Shown: piece after piece, positions 8,047 through 17,150 of the stretch | How positions within the stretch are numbered: the stretch's first letter is position 1 | Layout of the letters: each line of letters opens with the position of its first letter | NCBI GenBank assembly: GCA_017857425.1 | Contig: JAFMDE010000003.1 | Span: 1 to 34,798, forward strand | Origin: Akkermansiaceae bacterium | GTDB lineage: Bacteria; Verrucomicrobiota; Verrucomicrobiia; Verrucomicrobiales; Akkermansiaceae | DNA: 34,798 nt | Direction: 5' to 3' | Program-made: the position numbers and the translations under genes | Notes under the pieces: generated by a model | Seen by the model: only the letters and a program-made list of their open reading frames with translations | Database searches by the model: none | Told to the model about the DNA's origin: nothing

Positions 8047-8943
8047 ATGAATACCTTAGTCCTTAATTCCATTATTGCATGCCTCTCTGTGACCACCGCT
8101 TTTGGTCAAACTCAGAGTGATGTAGAATTTCTCCGTGCACGTGCCGATGCGCATGAACGTAAAATCAGCCAACTTGAGCAAGACTTGAGCCGCTTAAAAG
8201 CACTACTCGCTGAAAAGCCGGCTACTGCGATGGCTGCCAAACCAGAACAAACACCCAAATCGCCAGCTGTCGCTAGAGCTGAGCCGGTAGCAAATAGCTA
8301 TGTGGTTAAACAGGGGGATGTGTTGAGTCGCATCGCGACCTCTCATCAAACTTCAGTCGCCGCTATTCTTAAGGAGAACGATCTCCCGAATGATCGTATC
8401 ATCGTTGGTCAAAAGCTTCGTATCCCTAGCGCTGCAGCTCCGGTTACCTCATCAACGCAAGTCAGCACGCCTGACGCCAAAAAATTAGCAAAGCACCAAG
8501 TGAAAAGTGGTGAGACCTTTTACTCCATTGCCCGGATCCACAATGTATCTATGAAGAGTTTGCAGGCAGCAAACCCGGAGGTTGTGCCGACCAAAATGTA
8601 TGTCGGTCAGACTTTGCGAATTGATGGCAGCGCAATGGCCTCAGTTTCGAATGTTGCCAAAAACAGTAAAAAGCCACAAAAAGCAGTTGCTAGAACTGCA
8701 CCCAAAAGCACGGAGCTAGCAAACCAGAAAAAAACTCCAGTGAAGCAGCCCGCACCTTCCGCATCGAAAGCTGGCGCACAGCCTACGATACGAACCATCA
8801 CGGTAGACCAGCAAATCACCTACGGGCAATTTGCTTCAAGGCATGGTGCTAGCACCACACAACTCAATGAGCTGAACGGTCTGAGCCTAAGCCAAAACAC
8901 AACTTTAGCCAAAGGTTCAGAGCTGTATGTGCCAAAATTTTAA
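8047..8943 (+). CDS. LysM-repeat cell-wall binding protein (two clear LysM domains, one degenerate)
   Basis: YVVKQGDVLSRIATSHQTSVAAILKENDL...VGQKLRIP and HQVKSGETFYSIARIHNVSMKSLQAANP...VGQTLRI; N-terminal signal-like segment. Confidence 0.9.
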   Translation: MNTLVLNSIIACLSVTTAFGQTQSDVEFLRARADAHERKISQLEQDLSRLKALLAEKPATAMAAKPEQTPKSPAVARAEPVANSYVVKQGDVLSRIATSHQTSVAAILKENDLPNDRIIVGQKLRIPSAAAPVTSSTQVSTPDAKKLAKHQVKSGETFYSIARIHNVSMKSLQAANPEVVPTKMYVGQTLRIDGSAMASVSNVAKNSKKPQKAVARTAPKSTELANQKKTPVKQPAPSASKAGAQPTIRTITVDQQITYGQFASRHGASTTQLNELNGLSLSQNTTLAKGSELYVPKF

Positions 8944-9005
8944 TGACCATTTGTTAGCGACAGGAAAACGCAGACAATTCTCCCCAGGGAGAACATAACG
9001 ACGAA

Positions 9006-9054
9006 AAGGGCTGGGCGTCTGGTTGGATTTATCCGCTGGGCGCCCTTCTTTTTC
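9006..9054 (+). terminator. Possible terminator downstream of the LysM gene
   Basis: AAGGGC...GCCCTT outer stem followed by CTTCTTTTT; a separate hairpin TTCTCCC-CA-GGGAGAA lies at 8978-8993. Confidence 0.4.
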
Positions 9055-9262
9055 ATCTATTCCATCCATCTAAAAGACAAACTTGTGCTTCGCCTCTTGC
9101 TTTGAAATGAGAACAAAGCTATTTTTCAGATCTTGAGCCGCTGTTCAGCGTGACCTTTATTGTTGACTTAAAATAATATTATTATATAATACACATCTAA
9201 CTGGATATTTATTATAAAGAATATTTGAATATTCATTTACCTTAACTTAAGCTGATAATTAT

Positions 9263-10000
9263 ATGACAGAAGGCAATAATCCCAAACCAATGAAGAAAAC
9301 TTCAGCAGTTCCTCTTCGGAAAGAGACTGTTCGTGTTACTCTCAAAGCAAATCCAAGTGATAATGGCAATTCTGGTGCCGCTGGTTCTCCGCCTGCGCCT
9401 GCGCCAACCATTTCTCTCAAAGCACCGGCATCTGGTCCTCCTGCGGTGCCGCCGCCTGCGCCAACTACCCCGACTCCTCCTCGCGCACCTAAAGCCCCGC
9501 CCACGGTCAAGTTGCAAACAGCTCCAAATCCGGTTGCGGCGCCGACTGTTGCTGCATCATCCTTTGCTGGGGCAAAAAATTTGGTGCCGCCACCCAAGCC
9601 CTCTACGCTAAAAATTGCTTCCCCCGATTTTGATGAACCCAAGGCAACCGATTCGGCTGTGCCAGAACCAGCACCAACAGTCGGGCTAGCCACTCCGGGA
9701 ACAGATCAGCCAGCGGGGGCTTCAAGTCAGCCTTTGCCCAAGGCCACGGTTCAAATCCAGCAGGGGGAGCCCATGCCAACACCAACACAGGCAGAGGGGA
9801 GTGACTCGTTGTTATCCACCGTTAGTGTCGAGGATCCTGAAGAGGCTGCTGCTCAGAGAGCAGAAGGCACTGCTACCGTCTTATCTGCTGTTGCTCTTGT
9901 TGCTGCGGTCATCGTGCTCGGAATTCAACTTGGCACAGCCAATATTTGGGTCAATGATGAGACCCACGAAAGCCCAGGCTGGGGCCGGCTTTTTGATTAA
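9263..10000 (+). CDS. Pro/Ala-rich protein with C-terminal TM segment, unknown function
   Basis: 245 aa; low-complexity PAPAPTISLKAPASGPPAVPPPAPTTPTPP; TM VLSAVALVAAVIVLGIQLG; AT-rich upstream region. Confidence 0.7.
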   Translation: MTEGNNPKPMKKTSAVPLRKETVRVTLKANPSDNGNSGAAGSPPAPAPTISLKAPASGPPAVPPPAPTTPTPPRAPKAPPTVKLQTAPNPVAAPTVAASSFAGAKNLVPPPKPSTLKIASPDFDEPKATDSAVPEPAPTVGLATPGTDQPAGASSQPLPKATVQIQQGEPMPTPTQAEGSDSLLSTVSVEDPEEAAAQRAEGTATVLSAVALVAAVIVLGIQLGTANIWVNDETHESPGWGRLFD

Positions 10001-10050
10001 GCTGAGAAATGCGCATGCTATTTTCTACACATGACTAATAATATTCTGAA

Positions 10051-10143
10051 ATGACCAAAGACTTCATCATCCCCATTGTTCTTTTTGTAATCGGTGGCTT
10101 GATTGTTTATCTGGCCTTGTCAACAGGCAGCATGCCCCGTTAA
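10051..10143 (+). CDS. Small (30-aa) single-TM protein, not in the ORF track
   Basis: MTKDFIIPIVLFVIGGLIVYLALSTGSMPR, complete ATG..TAA, 50 nt after the upstream membrane-protein gene. Confidence 0.5.
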   Translation: MTKDFIIPIVLFVIGGLIVYLALSTGSMPR

Positions 10144-10296
10144 CAGAATCTACAAGATCAAGTGCATGATATCGGCGATGTGGCCGATATTCTCTATTGC
10201 GCTTTATTGCGTAGTTTGATGGCTGTGAGATCTTCAGATTAAGCATCACGTCATCTAGCGGCTTGACGTATCATGCATGTTGTTCATATTTCGATC

Positions 10297-10617
10297 ATGG
10301 CTAACGCATATAATGAAGCAAATTTTGAGACCGAGGTAATAAACTCGGACAAGCCCGTTCTGGTAGATTTCTGGGCTGAATGGTGTGGACCGTGTAAAAT
10401 GATCTCTCCTTTGATTGACCAACTTGCTGAGGCAGTTGGTGATACGGCAAATGTTGGTAAGGTAGAGGTTGATACCAATCAAAGCCTTGCGGCTAAGTAT
10501 GGTGTTCGTTCCATCCCATGTTTGCTTTTTTTCAAAGACGGCGAGGTGAAAGACACCATCACAGGAGCTAATGTAACGCTTGATCAGTTAAAGTCGAAGC
10601 TCGAGGAGCTGGCCTAG
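10297..10617 (+). CDS. trxA: Thioredoxin (start taken at MANAYNEANF, not the 10273 ATG)
   Basis: VLVDFWAEWCGPCKM active site, KYGVRSIPCLLFFKDGE. Confidence 0.95.
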   Translation: MANAYNEANFETEVINSDKPVLVDFWAEWCGPCKMISPLIDQLAEAVGDTANVGKVEVDTNQSLAAKYGVRSIPCLLFFKDGEVKDTITGANVTLDQLKSKLEELA

Positions 10618-10645
10618 TTTTAGCATATCAACCGAGCTCTGGAGC

Positions 10646-11095
10646 ATGTTTCATAAACTCTCCGCTGTTCTCAATCAAACTGCCGCGCGCCTTCCTGCAA
10701 GGTCCGCGGCATATTTTTGGCTGTTTAGTGGCTGGGCCATTATGCTCTGGGTGCTTTCCTCAGGAAATCCCTCCCTCAAGCAGGCAAACGAGATTTCACA
10801 TATAGATAAAGTGCTACATTTCATCTATTTTTCTGTGGGAGGAGCACTACTGGCAGCATCTGGGGGCCTGCAATGGCAGCGTCTATCGCGAGGGTGGCTT
10901 TTTTTACTGGTTGTCCTCGTCTGCTCACTGATTGGCAGGCTTGACGAGTATCATCAAGGATTTGTTCCTGGGAGAACAGGTAATGACACCGGTGATTGGC
11001 TTGCTGACACGCTAGGGGGGCTATCCGGCGGGGCTGCCGTTATTTGGTATCTATTGCCGAGAATTGTCACTGCTGCTGGGCGTAATCGAGGCTGA
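10646..11095 (+). CDS. VanZ-like family membrane protein
   Basis: IDKVLHFIYFSVGGALL; LDEYHQGFVPGRTGNDTGDWLADTLGGLSG motif. Confidence 0.85.
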   Translation: MFHKLSAVLNQTAARLPARSAAYFWLFSGWAIMLWVLSSGNPSLKQANEISHIDKVLHFIYFSVGGALLAASGGLQWQRLSRGWLFLLVVLVCSLIGRLDEYHQGFVPGRTGNDTGDWLADTLGGLSGGAAVIWYLLPRIVTAAGRNRG

Positions 11096-11152
11096 ATAGA
11101 CATCAAAACGGGCTTGAGGCACAATAATTTCTATGAAATCACGCAAATTCCC

Positions 11153-11180
11153 TTGACTGCCAGCTAGCGGAGTGTATCTC
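11153..11180 (+). promoter_or_regulatory. Putative promoter of rpmB
   Basis: TTGACT (11153-11158), 16-nt spacer, TATCTC (11175-11180); about 100-nt leader to ATG 11280. Confidence 0.45.
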
Positions 11181-11279
11181 TCCCCGCCCGTATCACACGC
11201 TTCATTCGATACGTGGATCATAACTCATCAGTGAGTTTAACTCCCGAAGCGAGTCCCAATTTTAAATCAATTCAGAAAA

Positions 11280-11543
11280 ATGGCCAGAGTATGTAGCATC
11301 AGAGGTTCCCGTGTCCGTATCGGTGGTAGAATTCACCGTTCAGGTCTCGCCAAGAAAAAAGGTGGAATCGGTCGTCACGTAACAAAAGTGGTAAAGCGTA
11401 GTGTTTCTCCTAACTTACACACCAAGCGTATTTATATTCCTGAGCTCGATCGTCACGTCAAAGTGAAGCTGAGTGCCAAGGCAATCAAGACCATCAACAA
11501 AAATGGAGCCTACGCTACACTCAAGAAGGCGGGCTTAATCTAA
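11280..11543 (+). CDS. rpmB: 50S ribosomal protein bL28
   Basis: MARVCSIRGSRVRIGGRIHRSGLAKKKGGIG...KRSVSPNLHTKRIYIP...VKLSAKAIKTINKNG. Confidence 0.93.
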   Translation: MARVCSIRGSRVRIGGRIHRSGLAKKKGGIGRHVTKVVKRSVSPNLHTKRIYIPELDRHVKVKLSAKAIKTINKNGAYATLKKAGLI

Positions 11544-11574
11544 ATTGCTAAACATTTAGTGCAAATTTCAGAAA

Positions 11575-11600
11575 CGGTGACCTAAGGGTCATCGTTTTTT
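11575..11600 (+). terminator. Rho-independent terminator of rpmB
   Basis: CGGTGACC-TAAG-GGTCATCG stem (one G-T pair) followed by TTTTTT. Confidence 0.85.
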
Positions 11601-11641
11601 GTGCGCTGTAGTTACCCTCTGTAGTTACCTTGAGCGCACCT

Positions 11642-12784
11642 CTACCGCAGGCAGTGAGCTAATGCCTGAATGGATTCCGTATCGTGGCAGCTACTCATCG
11701 TGATGCGCAGACGGGCAGTTTGGCGGGAGACAGTGGGGTAGCGGATTGCCGGCACAAGAAACCCCTTGTCACGCAATTGTGAGGAGAGTTTGAGAGCCTT
11801 ATCGGAATCGCCAACCATCCAAGGAATGATCGCAGACTGGCAATGACTCGTCATCTCCGATGCAGCTCTGAATGTATCGATGTTGTTCCATAGCTGCGTC
11901 CGCAACCATTGACCTTGCTCGTTCTGAATGATTCTCAGCGCCTCAGCAGCGGCTGCGGCTTGGGCTGGAGGCGGGGCTGTTGAGTAGATAAAAGAGCGCG
12001 CTCGGTTAATCATGAGCTCAGCCCATACGCGAGAAGTTGCCAGATAGCCGCCCGCCACACCGGCGGCCTTGCCCAGTGTTCCCATATGGAAATCGATTTG
12101 ATCCTGGATGCCGAGTTCTTCAGCGAGCCCCATACCAGTGGGGCCAATAACTCCAAGAGCGTGTGCTTCATCTACCAGCAGGAGGCAGCCATATTGCTTA
12201 CTGAGCCGACTTATTTCTTTAAGCGGCGCCGCGTCACCGTCCATGCTGAAAATAGATTCTGTAATGACGAGGATACGGCTATTTGCGTCTGCCTTTGTGG
12301 TCGCTGTTTGCAGAAGTGATTCAAGTTTTTCTGTGTGGTTGTGAGGAAAAACACGTAGAGTAGCTCCACTCATGCGGGCGCCGTCAATCAAACTGGCGTG
12401 GCAGAGTTTGTCGAGAATGACTACATCACCTTTACCGAGTAAGGATGTGATGACGCCGACTGATGTTGCGTATCCTGTCGCAAAGCTAAGCGCAGCCTCC
12501 GTTCCTTTGGCGGTTGCTATCGTTTCTTCCAAGTTCCGGTGCGGTTCCATTGTGCCGCAAATAAGGCGTGAGGCAGTTGACCCAGCACCGTATTTCTCAA
12601 TCGCTTCTTGATATGCCTGTTTGATCTCAGGGTGCTGAGAAAGACCAAGATAGTCGTTGGATGAGAAGTTTTTTAACGATGAGTCAGTATCTGGAATGTG
12701 TCGTAAAAGTGATGCGCTCTTTAGAGCTGCAAGTTCATCCTCCGGAAGTCGCATATAGGAAAAGTTAATAATGGCTGCTGGCAA
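11642..12784 (-). CDS. PLP-dependent alpha-oxoamine synthase family (8-amino-7-oxononanoate synthase/BioF-like)
   Basis: NFSSNDYLGLSQHPEI, GAGSTASRLICGTMEPHRNLEE, LLVDEAHALGVIGPTGMG, GTLGKAAGVAGGYLA; likely TTG start. Confidence 0.85.
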   Translation of the reverse strand: MPAAIINFSYMRLPEDELAALKSASLLRHIPDTDSSLKNFSSNDYLGLSQHPEIKQAYQEAIEKYGAGSTASRLICGTMEPHRNLEETIATAKGTEAALSFATGYATSVGVITSLLGKGDVVILDKLCHASLIDGARMSGATLRVFPHNHTEKLESLLQTATTKADANSRILVITESIFSMDGDAAPLKEISRLSKQYGCLLLVDEAHALGVIGPTGMGLAEELGIQDQIDFHMGTLGKAAGVAGGYLATSRVWAELMINRARSFIYSTAPPPAQAAAAAEALRIIQNEQGQWLRTQLWNNIDTFRAASEMTSHCQSAIIPWMVGDSDKALKLSSQLRDKGFLVPAIRYPTVSRQTARLRITMSSCHDTESIQALAHCLR

Positions 12785-12796
12785 GATGCCAGAGAA

Positions 12797-13681
12797 TTAA
12801 TCAGCCTGGGGCCGCTCCAGTGCCCAGCGGAGCAGTTTTTCCGAGTCAGACCATACATTTCTGGATGTTGCACCAAGGATGACGACGATGGCCGTTCGAC
12901 CACGGAGGGTGCCACTAGATACGAGGCAGCGTCCCGATGCTCGTGTGGTGCCCGTTTTCATGCCGTTGCAATAGTCCACTTTTTTGAGGATCTTGTTGGT
13001 GTTGTCTAGCCGCTTTGATCTACCGTTAGCATAGCGGAAAGTATAGGTCTCGGTGTCCATGATGCCACGCAGGGTGGAGCTGCTAAATGCGGCGCGTCCA
13101 CAGATAGCCATATCACGCGCTGTAGAATACTGACCGTTGGCTGTGAGCCCATGTGGATTCATGAAATTCGAGTCTCGCATGCCTAGGCTGAGAGCTTTTT
13201 GATTCATGACTTTTGAAAAGTTAGTTTCACTACCTGCAACACTTCTCGCTAAAGCGCGGGCTACATCGTTGCCGCTCTTGACCAGCAGGGCTCCGAGCAG
13301 CGTGCGTCGTGAGTAAACTTCCCCGGGAAGAATGCCCAGCTTGGTAGGGACTACCCAGGTGTCACTTTTCTGAATGGTGAACTTATGGGTGAGGCTGCCG
13401 TGGTCCAAGACGCAGAGCGCGGTCATGAGTTTTTGTGTGCTGGCAACCGCACAGCGTTCACGGGCATTTTTTTCATACAGGACCCGCCCGCTGGCATAAT
13501 CAACTACGATCGCTCTTGGGGCTCCTATGTTGGGGGCCGGCGAACGAGGGATCGTTCCAACCTTAACAGCAGGGGTCGCCACTGGTGTCGTCAGCCGCGA
13601 GCTGTGGATTCCCAGAGGTGTCTGTGCACAGGACACCAAGCTTATCATGGCGAGCAACTGGAGAAGGATGAAGAAGCGCAT
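12797..13681 (-). CDS. D-alanyl-D-alanine carboxypeptidase (peptidase S11)
   Basis: SxxK (STQKLMTA), SGND (SxN), MKTGTTRASG (KTG); lipoprotein-like N-terminus LLAMISLVSC. Confidence 0.92.
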   Translation of the reverse strand: MRFFILLQLLAMISLVSCAQTPLGIHSSRLTTPVATPAVKVGTIPRSPAPNIGAPRAIVVDYASGRVLYEKNARERCAVASTQKLMTALCVLDHGSLTHKFTIQKSDTWVVPTKLGILPGEVYSRRTLLGALLVKSGNDVARALARSVAGSETNFSKVMNQKALSLGMRDSNFMNPHGLTANGQYSTARDMAICGRAAFSSSTLRGIMDTETYTFRYANGRSKRLDNTNKILKKVDYCNGMKTGTTRASGRCLVSSGTLRGRTAIVVILGATSRNVWSDSEKLLRWALERPQAD

Positions 13682-13768
13682 AGTTCAATAAAAAAATTCT
13701 ACGCAAAACTCCACCATAAGTGAATGAAGTCAAGCGGGAACACAGTGTGCTGGTCGACAAAGTTGCAC

Positions 13769-14356
13769 TCAGGGAGTGTTGCTTTTTGAAGGGGCGCGTA
13801 ATTCAACCTGCACCGGTGCACGCTCCAATGATTCTATTTCAAAAAATTCGACAGCATCGGGCGGGAAGTTAAACACCCCTGCCACGAGATTACTTGGAAA
13901 GGTCTGGCTCTTGTTCCTGTAATCACGAACGTTGCCGTTGTAAAAACGTCGGGCGGATTGCAGACGGTCTTCTGTATGAGTAAGCTCTTTTTGCAGTTTG
14001 AGGAAAGCCTGGTCAGCTTTCAGCTCAGGGTAGGCCTCGGACAAGGCAAAAAGGCTTTTGATCCCGGAGATAAGCTCTTGCTCCGAGGCTGCCTGCTTGG
14101 CAGGAGAACCATCGTTTGCCTTACAGAGATTGCGCTGGGCAATGACGGACTCCAGTAGCTCCCGTTCGTGCTTGGCGTATGCCTTGGTGACGGAGACCAG
14201 ATTGGGGATCAGGTCGTAGCGCCGCTTGAGCTCTGTATCGATGTTTGCCCATGCATCACGGATGTGATTGCGGATCGTCACCAAGGCATTGTAGGTTGCG
14301 GTCACATAGACCAGAGGCATACCAACGATGACAACAAGAATGATAATGGGTGTCAT
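13769..14356 (-). CDS. LemA family protein
   Basis: YNALVTIRNHIRDAWANIDTELKRRYDLIPNLVSVTKAYAKHE; ARRFYNGNVRDYRNKSQTFPSNLVAG. Confidence 0.95.
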   Translation of the reverse strand: MTPIIILVVIVGMPLVYVTATYNALVTIRNHIRDAWANIDTELKRRYDLIPNLVSVTKAYAKHERELLESVIAQRNLCKANDGSPAKQAASEQELISGIKSLFALSEAYPELKADQAFLKLQKELTHTEDRLQSARRFYNGNVRDYRNKSQTFPSNLVAGVFNFPPDAVEFFEIESLERAPVQVELRAPSKSNTP

Positions 14357-14358
14357 GC

Positions 14359-15045
14359 TTAGGTGAAGAGGTGAGATGGAATAAGGGAACGAATTTGTTG
14401 CAGCTGACGGAGACGCCCCAGAGATGTGTGAGCAGATAATTTACCGCGGTAAGTTAGTGCCAGAGTGTGGCGCTCTACTTCAATCACAAGGTTTTGCTTG
14501 TTAAGAAGATAGTCAATCATTCGTGCATTGCAAAAATCATAAGCAAATTTTTTGTCCCTTGATTCCACCTGGTAGCGTTTGGAAAATTCAAGGGACTCGA
14601 AATCAATGTCATCAAAGCCAAAGGCCTGTGTCAGTTTGGCAAAAAAACCTTCCGGCTTGATGACGAGCTCAGGAAAGCTCCGGGGCATGGAGAGAGTGAA
14701 GACGCTGAAATAATGATGCTGAGTTTTTGAATTGCCATCACTGTCACTTGAGCTTGTTTGGTAATGATACTCAAAAAAGCTCACGGCCTCTCCACCGCTC
14801 TCGCCTGTGAAGATGTGTTGAGCATAACGATTACTTCCCATGCCAAAATGCTCAAGGAAATGAAAACGTTTGGCGATCCCGCGGTCTTCATGAGCCGAGA
14901 ACCTGAAATTAAGTGAGGCAGCGAGCTGCCGCAAGGCAGTCTGGCGTTTGCGCTCAGAAATTGTATGGTAGATGATAGCCGCAATGAAAATCACCGCGAA
15001 TATCCCGAATAATAGAGGCACGGATAAAGTGGTAAACATAGGCAA
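14359..15045 (-). CDS. Membrane-anchored protein of unknown function in operon with lemA
   Basis: N-terminal TM (LSVPLLFGIFAVIFIAAIIYHTI); 2-nt gap to lemA. Confidence 0.75.
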   Translation of the reverse strand: MPMFTTLSVPLLFGIFAVIFIAAIIYHTISERKRQTALRQLAASLNFRFSAHEDRGIAKRFHFLEHFGMGSNRYAQHIFTGESGGEAVSFFEYHYQTSSSDSDGNSKTQHHYFSVFTLSMPRSFPELVIKPEGFFAKLTQAFGFDDIDFESLEFSKRYQVESRDKKFAYDFCNARMIDYLLNKQNLVIEVERHTLALTYRGKLSAHTSLGRLRQLQQIRSLIPSHLFT

Positions 15046-15104
15046 GCTCGAGTTTTTTCTAAGTGATCATCTAAGGTGGATTCCCCAATTTGTTGCCTGT
15101 CTGG

Positions 15105-15476
15105 TTAATAACGACGTGAAGAGAATATCGAGCGGATGATCAGCACAAAGATGGCGATGAGCCCGAGGGGGATAACCAAGAGAACGCCCAGAATAACAAT
15201 CGGTACGATGACGAATTTTCCCCAGTTTTTACTGCGCAGAAGCACAAACCATTGAGTCAGTGTGATCGTAAGTCGCGCTTTCCAAGGCAGTGATTGACGG
15301 AAATTGGCAAAGGGATCCTCACCGCCTGTCTCGCTTGGATTAGGGCCATTGGCGGTTTTTTTTGCAAATCCACCAGATGAGGATGTGGACCAATCTTGTT
15401 GATCCCCGAAGGCGTCACCCGCGGATTTTTCTGGGGTGACAACTTCGTCGATCTCAATCGTTTTGCTTTTTGGCAT
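15105..15476 (-). CDS. Small membrane protein, unknown function
   Basis: 123 aa, acidic N-terminus, hydrophobic C-terminus FVIVPIVILGVLLVIPLGLIAIFVLII. Confidence 0.65.
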   Translation of the reverse strand: MPKSKTIEIDEVVTPEKSAGDAFGDQQDWSTSSSGGFAKKTANGPNPSETGGEDPFANFRQSLPWKARLTITLTQWFVLLRSKNWGKFVIVPIVILGVLLVIPLGLIAIFVLIIRSIFSSRRY

Positions 15477-15493
15477 TGGGTGCGTTAGCTCGT

Positions 15494-17080
15494 CTATGCT
15501 TGATGCAGGTTTTTTTCTGTTTCGGCCTCGATGATGGCGAAGCGTTCGCGATGCAGAGCAGGGTCAGTGCGGAAGGTGAGACGGCCGCTGTGAGAGCGCT
15601 CAAGCTCGACAAAGAGGTTGGAATCTTCATTTTTAAAGCGATTAAGGACTTCGGTATTAACCACAATGACGAGGTCGCCGAGTTTACCCTCACCACGTTG
15701 GATGACTGTATTGAGTGCGCGCTGCACTTCGACACTCATTGTCATGGGTGTTTTTACCCGGCCGCGGCCTTCACAATACGGGCATGGTTCGAGGAGGCTA
15801 TCGCGCAGTGACTCATTGAGGCGCTGACGGGTCATTTCCATGAGCCCGATAGAAGAAATCTGAAGGACTTGGGTCTTGGCCTTGTCACGCTTAAGGCGCT
15901 CTTTCATTGCGCGATAGACGGCCTGTTGATCACGTCGATGGCGCATATCGATGAAGTCGACAACCACGAGGCCGCCGATGTTACGTAACCTGAGTTGCCT
16001 TGCCACTTCTTCAGCGGCTTCAACGTTGGTTTCCATGAGCATTTTATCGACATCCTTAGAGCCTCTATTTCGACCTGTGTTGACATCGACAGTGATCATG
16101 GCCTCGGTTTCATCAATGACCAAATAGCCACCGCATTTGAGCCATACTTGGCGTGAGAAGGCCTCATCGATTTGTTTTTGGATGCCAATTTTCTCGAAAA
16201 CAGACTGGCGAGAGGGCAGATATTGAATGCGGCGTTTGGCCCTGCGAGAAATGCGTCCTGCGATCTCACGCATTTCATTGGTAGTGTCTTCATTGTCGCA
16301 GATGACCTGCCCGACATTGTCAGTAAGGAAGCTTCGCACGCTTCGTTCGATGAGATCAGGCTCACGATAGACACAGACAGGAGCAGGGGTGCTGTCACGC
16401 TTGTCTTCAACGGCATACCATTGCTCAAGGAGGATGGCTAAATCTCTGACAAAGTGGCGTGCACGCTGGCCTGTGGCAACGGTGCGCATAATGATACCCA
16501 TGCCTTCAGGAACTTGAAGTTTCTGCATGATGTGGCGAAGACGCTGACGCTCTTTGGGGTCATCCACTTTACGGGAAATGCCAAATTGGTCTGAATAAGG
16601 GGTGAGTACAAGATAACGTCCAGCGAGGGAAATATTGGTAGTGACACGGGGTCCTTTGTTGCCGATAGGCCCTTTAGATACCTGGATCATAATTTCAGAT
16701 CCTTGTGGGTAGATACTAGGAATGTCTTTTGAACTGATGCGTTTTGGCTTCTTTTTCTTTTTGCCGGCTCTTTGGATTTCCTCGAGGCCAGTATCGAGAG
16801 CCGCGGGAATTGCGTCCCAGAAATGCAGGAATGCGTTTTTATCCAGTCCGATATCGACAAACATGGCCTTGAGACCAGGTTCGATGTTTTTGACGGTGCC
16901 TTTGAATATGCCGCCAACAATATTGAGGTCGCCTTCACGCTCGAGGTTGTATTCCTCAAGAGAGCCGTCCTCAACGAGGGCAACACGGCGTTCAAGCTTT
17001 TCTGAATTGATAATGAGTGATGCTCCTTCGGTTGGTGACGATGCACCAATTCCGAGAGCGCTTTTAATACGTTTAATCAT
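15494..17080 (-). CDS. rng: Ribonuclease E/G family protein
   Basis: GTVKNIEPGLKAMFVDIGLDKNAFLHF S1 domain; MITVDVNTGRNRGSKDVDKMLMETNVEAAEEVARQLRLRNIGGLVVVDFIDM; CPYCEGRGRV. Confidence 0.95.
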   Translation of the reverse strand: MIKRIKSALGIGASSPTEGASLIINSEKLERRVALVEDGSLEEYNLEREGDLNIVGGIFKGTVKNIEPGLKAMFVDIGLDKNAFLHFWDAIPAALDTGLEEIQRAGKKKKKPKRISSKDIPSIYPQGSEIMIQVSKGPIGNKGPRVTTNISLAGRYLVLTPYSDQFGISRKVDDPKERQRLRHIMQKLQVPEGMGIIMRTVATGQRARHFVRDLAILLEQWYAVEDKRDSTPAPVCVYREPDLIERSVRSFLTDNVGQVICDNEDTTNEMREIAGRISRRAKRRIQYLPSRQSVFEKIGIQKQIDEAFSRQVWLKCGGYLVIDETEAMITVDVNTGRNRGSKDVDKMLMETNVEAAEEVARQLRLRNIGGLVVVDFIDMRHRRDQQAVYRAMKERLKRDKAKTQVLQISSIGLMEMTRQRLNESLRDSLLEPCPYCEGRGRVKTPMTMSVEVQRALNTVIQRGEGKLGDLVIVVNTEVLNRFKNEDSNLFVELERSHSGRLTFRTDPALHRERFAIIEAETEKNLHQA

Positions 17081-17150
17081 AATAATATTTGGGTAATGGT
17101 TAATGAGTGTTTTGAGATTTTCTATGTGTAATGGTAGATACTAAGTTTGT

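Noticed and set aside
9259-9693. 144-aa Gly/Ala-rich antisense ORF
   Set aside because: Shadow of the Pro/Ala-rich codons of the + strand gene; low complexity, no domain signal.
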